Of a DNA stretch of 54,719 nucleotides, positions 16,285-25,732 are shown piece after piece. The stretch comes from JABDGR01 sp964561455. Lineage in GTDB: Bacteria; Verrucomicrobiota; Verrucomicrobiia; Opitutales; JABDGR01. The notes under the pieces were generated by a model. The model made no database searches, had not been told where the DNA came from, and was given only the letters and a program-made list of their open reading frames with translations. A program made the position numbers and the translations under genes. Location: assembly GCA_964561455.1 (NCBI GenBank), contig CAZLPS010000021.1, forward strand, positions 1 through 54,719, read 5' to 3'. The number at the start of each line of letters is the position of its first letter. Position 1 is the first letter of the stretch.

Positions 16285-17772
16285 CTAATTCCCGTAAATG
16301 CCAAAGACGCCCATGGAGACGTCCCCCGAGGGCTGCGAGAAGGTCACGTTGCCGCCGACGGTGAGGTTGCCCGCGACGTTCAAGCCCGCGCCGATCGTGG
16401 CGCTGCCGGAGACCGTCGAATCGCCAACGACAGAGGCGCTGCCGCCAATGGTCGTATTGCCGTTGTTGAGGACCACCAACCCATTGGCACGGGTGGTGTA
16501 GTTGCCCGTACCAACAACGAACGCCGGGTCCGTCGCCTCCCAGCCCGTGGCATTGGCAGTGAGATTGGCGTTGTAATGGCCAACGGTCACCGAGCAGAAG
16601 GCGTTACCGGTAAGGCCGGTGCCTAACACAACGGAATCGGTGCCTGCGGCGGTGGAAATAAAACCAAAGGCCAAGGATCCCATCCCGTAGGCATAGCCTC
16701 CAGCCAAAGCCACAGAGTGGCTGCCATACGCGTTGCTGTTATAACCGAGTGCCACCGAAAAATCGCCGCCAGAACTGCCGCCAGCCAAGGCCGCGGCATT
16801 GGCACCGTAACTCTCTCCCGCGGCCGCGGCAAAAGACCCGGTTCCGCCTGTTCCACTATTGGCCAGCGCCACCGAGGAGGCCCCCGCCGCCACGCTACTG
16901 GCAAAAGCTGCAGAACCCGGGCCAGACGCATAGCCGCCCGCGCCAGCCAGGGAATTATCGCCCGATGCAGTGCCCTGAGCCAGGGCAACCGAATTATTGC
17001 CCGAGGTGAGGGAACCGGCTGCGGCCAGCGAATTGTCGCCGTAAGCCGTGCTGGAGGAAAAAGCCACGGAGTCCGTCCCGACGGTAGATCCATTGGCAAC
17101 CGCGAGCGATTCAAAGCCCGTGGCGTTGCCACTGGCCAGGGCGACGGAATAGGTGTTGGAAGCAGTGGCATTGCCACCCAGGGCCACTGACCGGAATCCC
17201 GTGGCAGTCGCCCCAAAGCCCGCTACAAAGCCCGCATCCCCAAAGATAAAGGTGATGTTGGACAACCCATAGGTCAGTGCACTGGCATTGCCATTAAGGA
17301 CCAACCCGCTGCTGAATACGATGGTCTGGTTTGACGGATCAAACGCAATATTGCCACCCGGGTTGCCGTAAAGGGTTAGAACAGCGTTGGGGTTAAGCGT
17401 CATCTGCGTTGTCGCCGGGTCCGTGCCGTCGTAATTGCCGGACCAAGTCCAAGTGGTGTTGGGGCTCAAGCCAGCAAAGGTGATATTGGTGGAAGATCCG
17501 TCCCATTCGCCATTCACGCCGAGAGTGAATTGCGGTGTGCTCCCGCCCCCACCCCACATATAGAAGAGCCCCCCGAGCCATAAATTTGCATCCGCATAAG
17601 TGTCCCATCCGACCGTCAGTGTATCGCTGACCGTCACGTCAGAAAAGGTTTGCGCACGAACTGGAAGGGCAGCGACGTACAGGATGCCTGCCAGCGCCAT
17701 TAGGCGGCACAGCCAGCGGCACGAAAACAACGTTGGTATCCGGTCGAAACAGGAGAGGAGAGATATTTTCAT
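16285..17772 (-). CDS. Exported YadA-head-like beta-roll protein without an outer-membrane anchor
   Basis: The 495-residue protein has a signal peptide (cleavage near 'LPVRAQT', about residue 41), a beta-rich region to about residue 185, then some 15 copies of a short repeat containing S-[VLA]-A (for example 'FRSVALGGNATAS', 'NNSVALAQGTASGD', 'SHSVALAGGYAYGM'). This is the pattern of the left-handed beta-roll of YadA-type trimeric adhesin heads. The last 70 residues are a short Gly/Val-rich repeat ('SASVVGDSTVSGSATIGAGL'). No coiled-coil stalk and no four-strand YadA anchor follow, so surface attachment must differ from classical trimeric autotransporters. It lies 33 nt after the Ala-rich gene, likely in one operon. 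Confidence 0.8.
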   Translation of the reverse strand: MKISLLSCFDRIPTLFSCRWLCRLMALAGILYVAALPVRAQTFSDVTVSDTLTVGWDTYADANLWLGGLFYMWGGGGSTPQFTLGVNGEWDGSSTNITFAGLSPNTTWTWSGNYDGTDPATTQMTLNPNAVLTLYGNPGGNIAFDPSNQTIVFSSGLVLNGNASALTYGLSNITFIFGDAGFVAGFGATATGFRSVALGGNATASNTYSVALASGNATGFESLAVANGSTVGTDSVAFSSSTAYGDNSLAAAGSLTSGNNSVALAQGTASGDNSLAGAGGYASGPGSAAFASSVAAGASSVALANSGTGGTGSFAAAAGESYGANAAALAGGSSGGDFSVALGYNSNAYGSHSVALAGGYAYGMGSLAFGFISTAAGTDSVVLGTGLTGNAFCSVTVGHYNANLTANATGWEATDPAFVVGTGNYTTRANGLVVLNNGNTTIGGSASVVGDSTVSGSATIGAGLNVAGNLTVGGNVTFSQPSGDVSMGVFGIYGN

Positions 17773-17805
17773 GAGGGGAGGTTGGATTAAATTTTAGGGA
17801 AAAGG

Positions 17806-18702
17806 CTAATTCGATGAAGCGGGTGGCCCCGTGGGCAGCGTGGCCTCCGCGCGGCCGGATCCCTCACCGGTCATGGAGTTCACGACTGATCGTGCGGCGG
17901 CTGCCGACGCAGGCGCGGTTGCGAGCACCGCCGGTGCCATGGCCGTTTGCGCGGACGCCATCTGCCAAACATTTACCAAGGCTTGGTGGTGCTGCGCCAT
18001 GGATTGTAAAGCGGCCTGCTGCTCGCGCGGCAGCGCGGCCAGGTAGGTCGCCTGTTGCTGCGGGGCGGCATCCTCGCCAGAGGCCGCGGCCGCCAGCACA
18101 ACTTCGTTCGCCACCGAGGCATTCTGCGGAACGGCTGTTGGCGCCGAAGACGCCGCCATTTGGAGCATCTGCCCCGCAAACGCCGCCTTCTGTTCCGGCG
18201 CAGCCATAATCGCTTGTTGCGTCACTTGGTGCCGCTGTTGCATGGCCAAATAGGCGGCTTGGGCTTCGGCTGGTAATGTTTGAAGAAAAGCCTGCGGTGT
18301 TGCCACCGGCGTTGCGGTCGAACTCGCTGTAGTGACCGTCGATGAGGTAGATGACGACGCCAAAAGGCCCAATTGCACGGGAAAATCAATAATCTGGGCC
18401 GCCCGCACTTCCGTTGCCGCCTCCTGCAATTGCTGGCTTAACAACTGGGCCTGTTGGGGCAAGACGTTGATCGCTGCCTCCGCCGCCGGCAAAACCGCGC
18501 CATTTCCAGCGGGGGCTGAAGAAATGACCTCCACGGCTGCCGGCTCGGCCACTGGCTGGGTGGTGGGGGAGGCCAAAGGCGTACCCGGCAGGAGACTGGG
18601 CGCAGCGGGGGTGCTGGCATCCTGGGCCCGCGCCCAACCAGCCGCCCCCAAGTGAAACAACACGCCCACCAAACCAATGAGAAATGATTTGTGCCAGGTC
18701 AT
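17806..18702 (-). CDS. Exported Ala/Gln-rich low-complexity protein
   Basis: The 298-residue protein has a clear signal peptide (MTWHKSFLIGLVGVLFHLGA, cleavage near ARAQD). A Pro/Ala/Thr-rich stretch follows, then a long Ala/Gln-rich helical region ('QQAQLLSQQLQEAATEVRAA', 'LPAEAQAAYLAMQQRHQVTQ'). The phrase 'LP.E.QAA...M.Q.HQ' appears twice, so an internal duplication is visible. It could form helical bundles or coiled coils. It is the first gene of the pair with the beta-roll protein 33 nt downstream, which suggests a shared surface or envelope role such as stalk or anchor. This is inference only. No family recognised. Confidence 0.7.
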   Translation of the reverse strand: MTWHKSFLIGLVGVLFHLGAAGWARAQDASTPAAPSLLPGTPLASPTTQPVAEPAAVEVISSAPAGNGAVLPAAEAAINVLPQQAQLLSQQLQEAATEVRAAQIIDFPVQLGLLASSSTSSTVTTASSTATPVATPQAFLQTLPAEAQAAYLAMQQRHQVTQQAIMAAPEQKAAFAGQMLQMAASSAPTAVPQNASVANEVVLAAAASGEDAAPQQQATYLAALPREQQAALQSMAQHHQALVNVWQMASAQTAMAPAVLATAPASAAAARSVVNSMTGEGSGRAEATLPTGPPASSN

Positions 18703-18968
18703 AAAATGATTGAGATCGCAGTGGCTTGTTCAGGGGAAGGCCCCAATTGAATTCCGTGGTTTTCCCTTCCTTGTTATGAATATTAGCATGAATTGCAATA
18801 TCTTTTTTTTGATTTTTTTTAGCGTGTTTGGGTCACGTCGTACTTTAACCGCCATTTCCGCGAGCGGTCGAAAAGCATCCCCCTTTGCTGCCGACTGGCG
18901 GCCGCCACTGCTTTCGGCTGTTCACCGCACCCAAATCCACTTAAGTTGGCACCTCAACTCCCATCGCC

Positions 18969-20678
18969 GTGCCCGACAAATCTCCATCCGTTCTCGATGC
19001 GCTGTACCACATCTCGCGCCTCGTTAGCAACACCGAGGATCCGCACGAGGCCCTGCGCCTCATTCTCGACGAAGTCATGCGCGCGCTTCCGGCCACCAGC
19101 GCCTCCATCGCCTTGGTCAACCCCGATTCCCGCCGCCTGCAAATCGACGTCTTCCGCGGCCTGCCGGAAAATTCCCAGGGTCTCGAGTTGCCCCTCGGCC
19201 AGGGCGTGACTGGCTGGGTGGCCCTCCATGGCAAACCCCTCCGCGTCCCCGATGTGCGCGCCGATGCCCGCTATTTCAAACTGAACGAAAGCGTCCGCTC
19301 CGAAATGGCGGTGCCCATGCTGCTCGACGGTCTCGTTGTCGGCGTGGTCAATGTGGACAGCGACAAAATCAATGCTTTCGGCGACGCGGAGGTGAAGATC
19401 CTGACGCTGCTGACCAGCGAGGCGACGAAGGTCGTTGGCCGGCTGTGGCTGATCAGCCAGTTGCGGATCAAGGCTCGCCAGCTGGAGTCGCTCATCACCA
19501 CCGGTCAGTCGCTTGTATCCAAACTGGAATTGCAGGCCGTGCTCGACACTGCCACCCAGCAGGCGCTGACCCTCATGCCCTGCCGCCTCTGCGCCGTACT
19601 TCTGCTCAACCCCGACGGGGAAACCCTCCGGCTGGCGGCACTGGCCGGCCAGGACAACCACCCCTCCGACCTCGCGGAAAACCTTGCCATGGCCGACAGC
19701 GTCATCGGCGCAGCCATTCGCCGCAAAAAACAAATCGAAGTCCTCAGCCTCGCGCGGACGGAGGAACACCATTTCACCCGCCTCGTCGCGAGCGCCGGGC
19801 TGGTGTCGCTGCTCATTACGCCCATTCTCGTCGGCGATCGTGCCATCGGCGCCCTCAACGTCTACACCGGGCAGCATCACCGCTTCAACAACGACGAACG
19901 GCGGATATTTTCCACCCTCGCCAATCTCTGCGCCGTCGCCGTCCAGAACGCCGATCTTTACCACCGCGTGTTCGCTTCCGAGGAATCGCTCCGGAAAAAC
20001 GAACGGCTGACCACCCTTGGCCTCATCGCCGCCGAGATCGCGCACGAGATCCGCAATCCCCTCACTGTCATCACTCTGCTGCTCGACACCCTGGATCTGA
20101 ACTTCCCCCCCGGTGACGCCCGCACGCAGGACGTGACGGTCATCCGCGAAAAACTTGGCCACCTCGGCGAAATCGTTGAGCGCGTGCTCGGGTTTTCGAA
20201 ATCCGGCACCGCCCTGCAGGCCCGTTGGTCCCTCGGTGCCGTCATCGAGGAGACGCTGCGCCTGCTGCGTCTCAAGCTCGAGCAAAGCAAAGTTATCGTG
20301 CAGTTGCACCTGCCCGCCAAACCGCCGTATGTGGACGCCCACAAGGGCCAACTCCAGCAAGTCCTCCTCAACATCATCCTCAACGCCATCCATGCCATGC
20401 CGCAGGGTGGGAAGCTCGACATTGACCTGCGCGAGGAGACCCGGGAAAACGTGCGCGTTGCCATGGTCACGATGCAGGATACCGGGCCCGGCGTCCCACC
20501 CGCCCTACGCGCTAAAATCTTCGAATCGTTCCTCACCGCGCGCACCGACGGCACCGGCCTTGGTCTCGCCATCTGCAAACGCATCCTCCGGGACCACCGT
20601 GGCGACATCGAAATTGTCGAAACCCCCGCCGGCTCGGGGGCGACGTTCCGGTTTTGGATGCCGGCCACGGAAAAGTAA
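18969..20678 (+). CDS. Soluble sensor histidine kinase with two GAF domains
   Basis: The 569-residue protein starts at GTG 18969. Two GAF domains occupy about residues 10-160 and 185-330. The kinase core follows: the phospho-acceptor His359 in 'AAEIAHEIRNPLTVI', the N box with Asn472 in 'LLNIILNAIHAMP', the G1 box 'DTGPGVP' (504-510) and the G2 box 'GTGLGLAI' (528-535). No membrane segment is present, so it probably senses a cytoplasmic ligand or redox state through the GAF domains. No response regulator is adjacent, so it is an orphan kinase here. A 265-bp gap with an AT-rich stretch (about 18780-18830) precedes it. Confidence 0.95.
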   Translation: MPDKSPSVLDALYHISRLVSNTEDPHEALRLILDEVMRALPATSASIALVNPDSRRLQIDVFRGLPENSQGLELPLGQGVTGWVALHGKPLRVPDVRADARYFKLNESVRSEMAVPMLLDGLVVGVVNVDSDKINAFGDAEVKILTLLTSEATKVVGRLWLISQLRIKARQLESLITTGQSLVSKLELQAVLDTATQQALTLMPCRLCAVLLLNPDGETLRLAALAGQDNHPSDLAENLAMADSVIGAAIRRKKQIEVLSLARTEEHHFTRLVASAGLVSLLITPILVGDRAIGALNVYTGQHHRFNNDERRIFSTLANLCAVAVQNADLYHRVFASEESLRKNERLTTLGLIAAEIAHEIRNPLTVITLLLDTLDLNFPPGDARTQDVTVIREKLGHLGEIVERVLGFSKSGTALQARWSLGAVIEETLRLLRLKLEQSKVIVQLHLPAKPPYVDAHKGQLQQVLLNIILNAIHAMPQGGKLDIDLREETRENVRVAMVTMQDTGPGVPPALRAKIFESFLTARTDGTGLGLAICKRILRDHRGDIEIVETPAGSGATFRFWMPATEK

Positions 20679-20696
20679 TACCATTTCTCAGTCGCT

Positions 20697-20732
20697 TATG
20701 GACTATATGGACGGGATGGACTCTATGGACGG
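20697..20732 (+). repeat. 9-bp-period array (TATGGACNN)
   Basis: Four units in register (TATGGACTA, TATGGACGG, GATGGACTC, TATGGACGG) lie in the gap between the kinase gene and the kelch operon. This is a different 9-nt unit from those at 4752 and 6269. The array would encode Met-Asp-rich peptide if read, but no start signal or longer frame supports a gene. Confidence 0.7.
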
Positions 20733-20893
20733 TTTTCAGCCGAAGTCCAAAAGCGCCCTGGAATTGGTATAACTTTTTGAAAATGTAATAGGGCGAGCAG
20801 GAAAAAGCCGCCTGCAATTAGCTTGCCGCTCCAAGCGCAACGTTATATTTTACGGCGGTTCAGACGCTCTTTAATTCGGGTATCCTTCATACC

Positions 20894-23836
20894 ATGAAAC
20901 GATTGCTGCTTGGGTTGGCGATGGTCCTTGGTCTGGCCACCGCCAGACTTCAGGCCCAGGTTCCGCAACTGATCAACTATCAGGGGCGCGTCAGTATCAG
21001 CGGAGTGAATTTCAACGGCACCGGCCAATTCAAGTTCGCCCTAGTCAATGCCGCCGGTTCGATCACTTATTGGAGTAACGATGGCACCAGCACCGCCGGC
21101 GCCGAACCAACCGCCGCGGTATCGCTCACAGTTACGAACGGTCTCTATTCCGTATTGCTGGGCGACACGTCGCTCACGCACATGACCGCCGTCCCGGCCA
21201 CGGTGTTTTCAAACTCCGATGTGCGCCTGCGCGTCTGGTTCAACGACGGCACGAATGGGTCGCAACAATTGTCGCCCGACCAGCGCATCGCCGCCGTCGG
21301 CTACGCCCTAATGGCGGCCACGGTGCCGGATGGCTCCATTACGTCGGCCAAACTCGCCAATGGGGCGGTGACCTCGGTTAGCATCGCGGCGGGCTCGATT
21401 ACCGGAACCCAACTGGCCAGTGGCACCATTACCTCGACGAACATCGCGAATGGCGCGGTGGGCAGCAGCCAACTCGCCAGCGGTGCAGTGGGCAGTTCGC
21501 AATTGGCAAGTGGCGCGGTGGCGAATAACAACATCGCCGCCGGCGCCGTGAATAGCACCCAACTGGCCAGCGGCGCGGCTGTGGCCAACCTGCAGGCGAG
21601 CGGCCAAACCGGCGTGGCCAGCGGTGGGCTGATTTTATCCGCCACCGACAACACCGCCCTGCTCAACGCCGGTTATGTGAAAATTGGCACGACCCAGTCC
21701 GGCGACTTTTGGCAGCAACCGACTAACGGTAGCCCACCCGCCGCACGCAGTTATCACACGGCCGTGTGGACGGGAAGCGAGATGATTGTCTGGGGTGGAA
21801 GCGGCACTTCAGACATTTACCTGGGCGATGGCGCCCGCTACAATCCAGCCAGCAATTCATGGACGGCAACATCCCTCGTCCGCGCACCCACTGCCCGCGA
21901 ACTCCATACGGCGGTGTGGACGGGTGCCGACATGATTATCTGGGGCGGGCAGGACAACAACGGCACGATCTTGAGCGATGGAGCTCGCTACAACCCGGCC
22001 AGCAATATTTGGACGACGCTGCCCGCCGCGGGCGCGCCCTTGCCACGCGAAAGCCACACGGCCGTGTGGACCGGCACCGACATGATTGTCTGGGGCGGGT
22101 TTGGTCGTGATCAAAATAACAACTACACTTTTTTTGGTGACGGCGCCCGCTACAACCTGGCCAGCAACACTTGGACATCCCTGTTGGCCTCCGCCACGGG
22201 CGCGCCCTTGCCACGCGAAAACCACACGGCCGTGTGGACCGGCACCGACATGATTGTCTGGGGTGGGTATAGCACCAACACCGGTTACCTGAATGACGGC
22301 GCCCGCTACAACCCGGCCAGCAATGCCTGGACTTCTCTGCTGGCCTCGGCCGCAAACGTTCCGTCCGTTCGCGCGTACCACACCGCGGTGTGGACGGGCG
22401 CGGAGATGATTGTTTGGGGTGGGTCAAACGGGTCCACCCTCCCAAGTGACGGAGCCCGTTTCAATCCAACCAGCAATGCTTGGACGACGTTGCCCACGTT
22501 CGGCGCGGCCTTCCCACGCTACAAGCACACGGCGGTGTGGACGGGCAGCCAGATGATTATTTGGGGTGGGGAGGCCAGCACCAGCAGTGGCTTCGCGGGT
22601 GATGGCGCCCGCTACAGTCCGGCCAGCGACTCCTGGGACTATGTCTCCCTCACCAGCCCGCCGGTCAACCGCCAAAGTCATTCGGCGGTGTGGACCGGGA
22701 CCGAAATGATTATTTGGGGCGGATTCAACGGTTCCGGCCCCGATGGCGACGGCGGCCGCTACAATCCAACCAGCGATTCTTGGATATTTATGCCTGCATC
22801 GACTTTTGCGCCGGCCCCGCGCGACTCCCCCACCGCCGTATGGACGGGCACCGAGATGATTGTCTGGGGTGGAAACACCAACAGCGGTGCCGTGGGTGAT
22901 GGCGCCCGCTATAACCCTTCGACGAATGTCTGGACCGTTTTACCGACCCTCCATGAACCCTCCGTGCGTTACGGTCACACGGCGGTGTGGACGGGTTCCA
23001 GCATGATTGTGTGGGGCGGCGGTTTCGGCGGCCCCAACGTTGATAATGATGGAGCCAGCTACAACCCGGCGATTGATTTCTGGACGACCCTGAATATTAC
23101 GAACGCGCCCGCCGCGCGCTGGTTCCATACCGCAGTGTGGACCGGCACCGAGATGATTATCTGGGGCGGGGACAACGGCAGCAGCAAACTGGGCGATGGG
23201 GGCCGCTACAATCCAACCAGCGACGTCTGGACGGCAGTGCAAACCGCGGGTGCCACCACGCGCGCCTACCATACGGCGGTGTGGACGGGTACGGAGATGA
23301 TTGTCTGGGGTGGGCACGACAATAGCGGCATCCTGAGTTCTGGGGGCCGCTATAGCCCGGCCAACGATGCTTGGACGACAGTGCAGATTTTGGGCGCACC
23401 CTCATTCCGCCAGAATCACACCGCCGTCTGGACGGGCACCGAAATGATTATTTGGGGCGGGGACAATAGCAGCTCCTTCCTGGGTGACGGGGCCCGCTTC
23501 AACCCGACCAGCAATGTCTGGACCATCCTGTCTCCCCTTAACGCGCCTTCAAAACGCGAGTCCGACATCGCGGTGTGGACTGGCACGGACATGATTATCT
23601 GGGGCGGGGCGGTGAGTGGCGGCGTCGGCAACGATGGGGCCCGCTACAACCCGGCCACGGACACTTGGACGGCCCTGCCAACGACCAACGCGCCCTCCGC
23701 CCGCAAAAACCACGCCGCCGTGTGGACGGGCAGTCAGTTGCTGATCTTTGGCGGCAGTAACGGAAGCAGCGGAAATACCGACACCACCTGGACTTATACG
23801 CCGCCGAAAACCATGACTTTATATCAGAAGCCGTGA
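20894..23836 (+). CDS. Secreted kelch-repeat protein, fourteen blades
   Basis: The 980-residue protein has a signal peptide (cleavage near 'ARLQAQ', about residue 22). The N-terminal domain (23-140) begins 'PQLINYQGRVSISGVNFNGT', a type often found in secreted PVC-group proteins. Then comes an Ala/Gly/Ser-rich repeat ('GSITGTQLASG', 'GAVGSSQLASG'; about residues 145-235) like those in tail-fibre or stalk regions. From about 275 to the end there are fourteen kelch motifs with the near-invariant core 'HTAVWTG.EMI[VI]WGG'. That number fits two seven-bladed propellers. Its stop overlaps the GTG start of the next gene (GTGA), so the two are translationally coupled. Probably a surface binding protein; ligand unknown. 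Confidence 0.9.
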   Translation: MKRLLLGLAMVLGLATARLQAQVPQLINYQGRVSISGVNFNGTGQFKFALVNAAGSITYWSNDGTSTAGAEPTAAVSLTVTNGLYSVLLGDTSLTHMTAVPATVFSNSDVRLRVWFNDGTNGSQQLSPDQRIAAVGYALMAATVPDGSITSAKLANGAVTSVSIAAGSITGTQLASGTITSTNIANGAVGSSQLASGAVGSSQLASGAVANNNIAAGAVNSTQLASGAAVANLQASGQTGVASGGLILSATDNTALLNAGYVKIGTTQSGDFWQQPTNGSPPAARSYHTAVWTGSEMIVWGGSGTSDIYLGDGARYNPASNSWTATSLVRAPTARELHTAVWTGADMIIWGGQDNNGTILSDGARYNPASNIWTTLPAAGAPLPRESHTAVWTGTDMIVWGGFGRDQNNNYTFFGDGARYNLASNTWTSLLASATGAPLPRENHTAVWTGTDMIVWGGYSTNTGYLNDGARYNPASNAWTSLLASAANVPSVRAYHTAVWTGAEMIVWGGSNGSTLPSDGARFNPTSNAWTTLPTFGAAFPRYKHTAVWTGSQMIIWGGEASTSSGFAGDGARYSPASDSWDYVSLTSPPVNRQSHSAVWTGTEMIIWGGFNGSGPDGDGGRYNPTSDSWIFMPASTFAPAPRDSPTAVWTGTEMIVWGGNTNSGAVGDGARYNPSTNVWTVLPTLHEPSVRYGHTAVWTGSSMIVWGGGFGGPNVDNDGASYNPAIDFWTTLNITNAPAARWFHTAVWTGTEMIIWGGDNGSSKLGDGGRYNPTSDVWTAVQTAGATTRAYHTAVWTGTEMIVWGGHDNSGILSSGGRYSPANDAWTTVQILGAPSFRQNHTAVWTGTEMIIWGGDNSSSFLGDGARFNPTSNVWTILSPLNAPSKRESDIAVWTGTDMIIWGGAVSGGVGNDGARYNPATDTWTALPTTNAPSARKNHAAVWTGSQLLIFGGSNGSSGNTDTTWTYTPPKTMTLYQKP

Positions 23837-24792
23837 ACTCCCACCGCGCCGCCTTTTTTCCGTTCGACGGGCGCGTCGCCATCCTGCTGCTCGCCTTCGT
23901 CGCCGTTTCCCATCCCACCCTCGCCGCCGTGGCGGATGACTTCGCCTCCCGGCTCGCGGATCGCACGGCCCTCGAACGCGTCTATTATGACCACCGCACC
24001 GGCACCAAAGCGCCATTTGCGGAAACCATGCCGCCGGCCTTGCTCGAGCAATTGACGCGTCTAGATGTGACCAAAGAAGGTGTGCTGAAAAAAGTTTACG
24101 GCGTCACCATCACCCCCGCCATGCTCACCGCTGAACTGGCCCGGATTGACGCCACCACTCGCGCGCCGGACATCCTGGCCGACCTCAAGCATGCCCTCGG
24201 GAACGACCCCGCGCGCCTGGCCAACGCTCTCGCCCGCCCCATTGTCGTCGAGCGCACCCTTCGCGCGCGCTTTGACAATGACGACGGCCTTCATGCGGCC
24301 CGCCGCAAAGTTGCGGAAGACGCACGCACCCAGGCACTGGCCATACGCGATTCCGCGGCCGCTGAAAAAATCTTTCGTGCCGCCAAGGATGGCCAAGTGC
24401 AGGAAATCACCTGGCAGCTCACCCCCCACCCCACCGAAAATACTCCTGCCACCGCCGCCCCAGCGCCTGCCGCGACCACAGTCAGCGCCAAGAGTTCCAC
24501 CTACGCCGTCTCCGCTACCGCCCAAGTCGCCCAGCCGATGGATGCGCCCGCCGCCGCCGGGCCGGAGCAGAAATTTTACTTCGATGACCTCGACCCCGAG
24601 CTGCAAAAAGTCCTCCGCACCCAATTGCGCCAGGCCGGCGACGTGAGCGCGGTCATTGAAACTCCCGCCGCTTTTTTGGTTTACGTCGCCCAGGAAAAGA
24701 CCGAGAATGCGCTCCGCGCCGCGGTTCTCAGCGTCCCCAAGCGCTCGTACGAAGACTGGTTGACCGAACAATCCAAAACCCTCGCACCGTGA
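23833..24792 (+). CDS. Exported SurA-N-like foldase/chaperone without a visible PPIase domain
   Basis: The 319-residue protein starts at GTG 23833, overlapping the preceding stop by GTGA. A hydrophobic export segment ('VAILLLAFVAVSHPTLA') ends near residue 32. The next 140 residues contain 'LERVYYDHRTGTKAPFAETM', 'LLEQLTRLDVTKEGVLKKVY', 'GVTITPAMLTAELARIDATT' and 'PIVVERTLRARFDND'. This helical pattern matches the N-terminal chaperone region of SurA/parvulin-like proteins. An Ala/Pro/Thr linker follows, then about 90 residues without a recognisable parvulin core. I infer a periplasmic holding chaperone, possibly dedicated to the kelch protein or the next gene product, with which it is also coupled (GTGA at 24789). 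Confidence 0.7.
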   Translation: MNSHRAAFFPFDGRVAILLLAFVAVSHPTLAAVADDFASRLADRTALERVYYDHRTGTKAPFAETMPPALLEQLTRLDVTKEGVLKKVYGVTITPAMLTAELARIDATTRAPDILADLKHALGNDPARLANALARPIVVERTLRARFDNDDGLHAARRKVAEDARTQALAIRDSAAAEKIFRAAKDGQVQEITWQLTPHPTENTPATAAPAPAATTVSAKSSTYAVSATAQVAQPMDAPAAAGPEQKFYFDDLDPELQKVLRTQLRQAGDVSAVIETPAAFLVYVAQEKTENALRAAVLSVPKRSYEDWLTEQSKTLAP

Positions 24793-25727
24793 AAATTTTT
24801 CCCGCCGTCATTTTGGGTTTGGCCGCGGTAAGTTTCGCTCGGCGGGCGAACGCCGACGCCACGGCGAGCGCCAATTACACGCAGGTGGCCAGCGCCGTCA
24901 ACGCGGGTGGCCAGCGCAGCGGCAGCGCCGCCTATACCAATGACGCCACGGTTGGCGAAATCGGCAGCGGCGCGGTGACCTTTAATAACCTCACGGTGAC
25001 CAAATCCGGCTTCGTCGGCCAACTGTACGATCCGACCAGCCTGATGATCGGCACATCGGCGGCGTCCGTGAACGAAGGCCAGACCCTGGCCCTCAGCGCC
25101 ACGGAAATTTTTGACGACGGCACCAACCTGCCGCTCAACGCGTCCGCCGTGACATGGAGTGCCGTTTCCGGGCCCATTCAATCCATCAATTCGGCCGGAT
25201 TGTTGACGGCGCAAATTGTCTATGCCGACACGCCCGCCACCGCCCGGGGCACTTGTCTTGGGGTCTCCGGCGATGGCAATTTTACGGTGGTCAATGTTAA
25301 CAACGACGACTTCGGCCTTTACGCCAATGACGGCATACCCGATTTCTGGCAGGTCGCCTACTTTGGGGTGGGCAGTGGGAACGGCAACCCCGCCGGTGAA
25401 GCCACAGCCAACCCCTCCGGCGACGGCCATAATAATCTTTATGACTATGTGGCCGGAGTAAACCCGACCGTGTCCTTCAAGACTGTAACAGATTTCGCCG
25501 TCAACATCATCCGCGTCCCGGGCCAACCCTTCCAACGGCAGATTGTCTTCGGGCCCATCCTCGCGGGTCGCAGCTACACCGTCCTCTCCACCACGACGCT
25601 CCCCGGTACGTGGACCACAATTACCGGGGCCAGCCAGTCCGACAATGGCACACAACGCACGGTGACCGATCCCAACGCCGCGTCCGCTCCGGTCAAGTTT
25701 TACCGGGTGCAAATTACGATTCCTTGA
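24789..25727 (+). CDS. Secreted protein with Verrucomicrobia-type C-terminal domain
   Basis: The 312-residue product starts at GTG 24789, overlapping the upstream stop. It has a short signal peptide (to about residue 22). The central region holds a bacterial Ig-like stretch ('LSATEIFDDGTNLPLNASAV'). The segment 'NDGIPDFWQVAYFG' followed by 'NPSGDGHNNLYDYVAGVNPT' is an Asp/Asn-rich, probably calcium-binding motif common in secreted Verrucomicrobia proteins. The end ('GRSYTVLSTTTLPGTW', 'KFYRVQI') is the beta domain that usually follows it. It is the last of three coupled genes (kelch, SurA-like, this one), which suggests a joint surface assembly. Function unknown. Confidence 0.75.
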   Translation: MKIFPAVILGLAAVSFARRANADATASANYTQVASAVNAGGQRSGSAAYTNDATVGEIGSGAVTFNNLTVTKSGFVGQLYDPTSLMIGTSAASVNEGQTLALSATEIFDDGTNLPLNASAVTWSAVSGPIQSINSAGLLTAQIVYADTPATARGTCLGVSGDGNFTVVNVNNDDFGLYANDGIPDFWQVAYFGVGSGNGNPAGEATANPSGDGHNNLYDYVAGVNPTVSFKTVTDFAVNIIRVPGQPFQRQIVFGPILAGRSYTVLSTTTLPGTWTTITGASQSDNGTQRTVTDPNAASAPVKFYRVQITIP

Positions 25728-25732
25728 GGCGA

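Noticed and set aside
18710..19027. Open frame of 105 codons before the kinase gene
   Set aside because: It starts in an AT-rich promoter-like gap, overlaps the kinase start in another frame and shows no domain.
18954..20393. 479-codon frame antisense to the histidine kinase
   Set aside because: The plus strand carries all kinase boxes in order. The antisense product has no motif and arises from codon bias.
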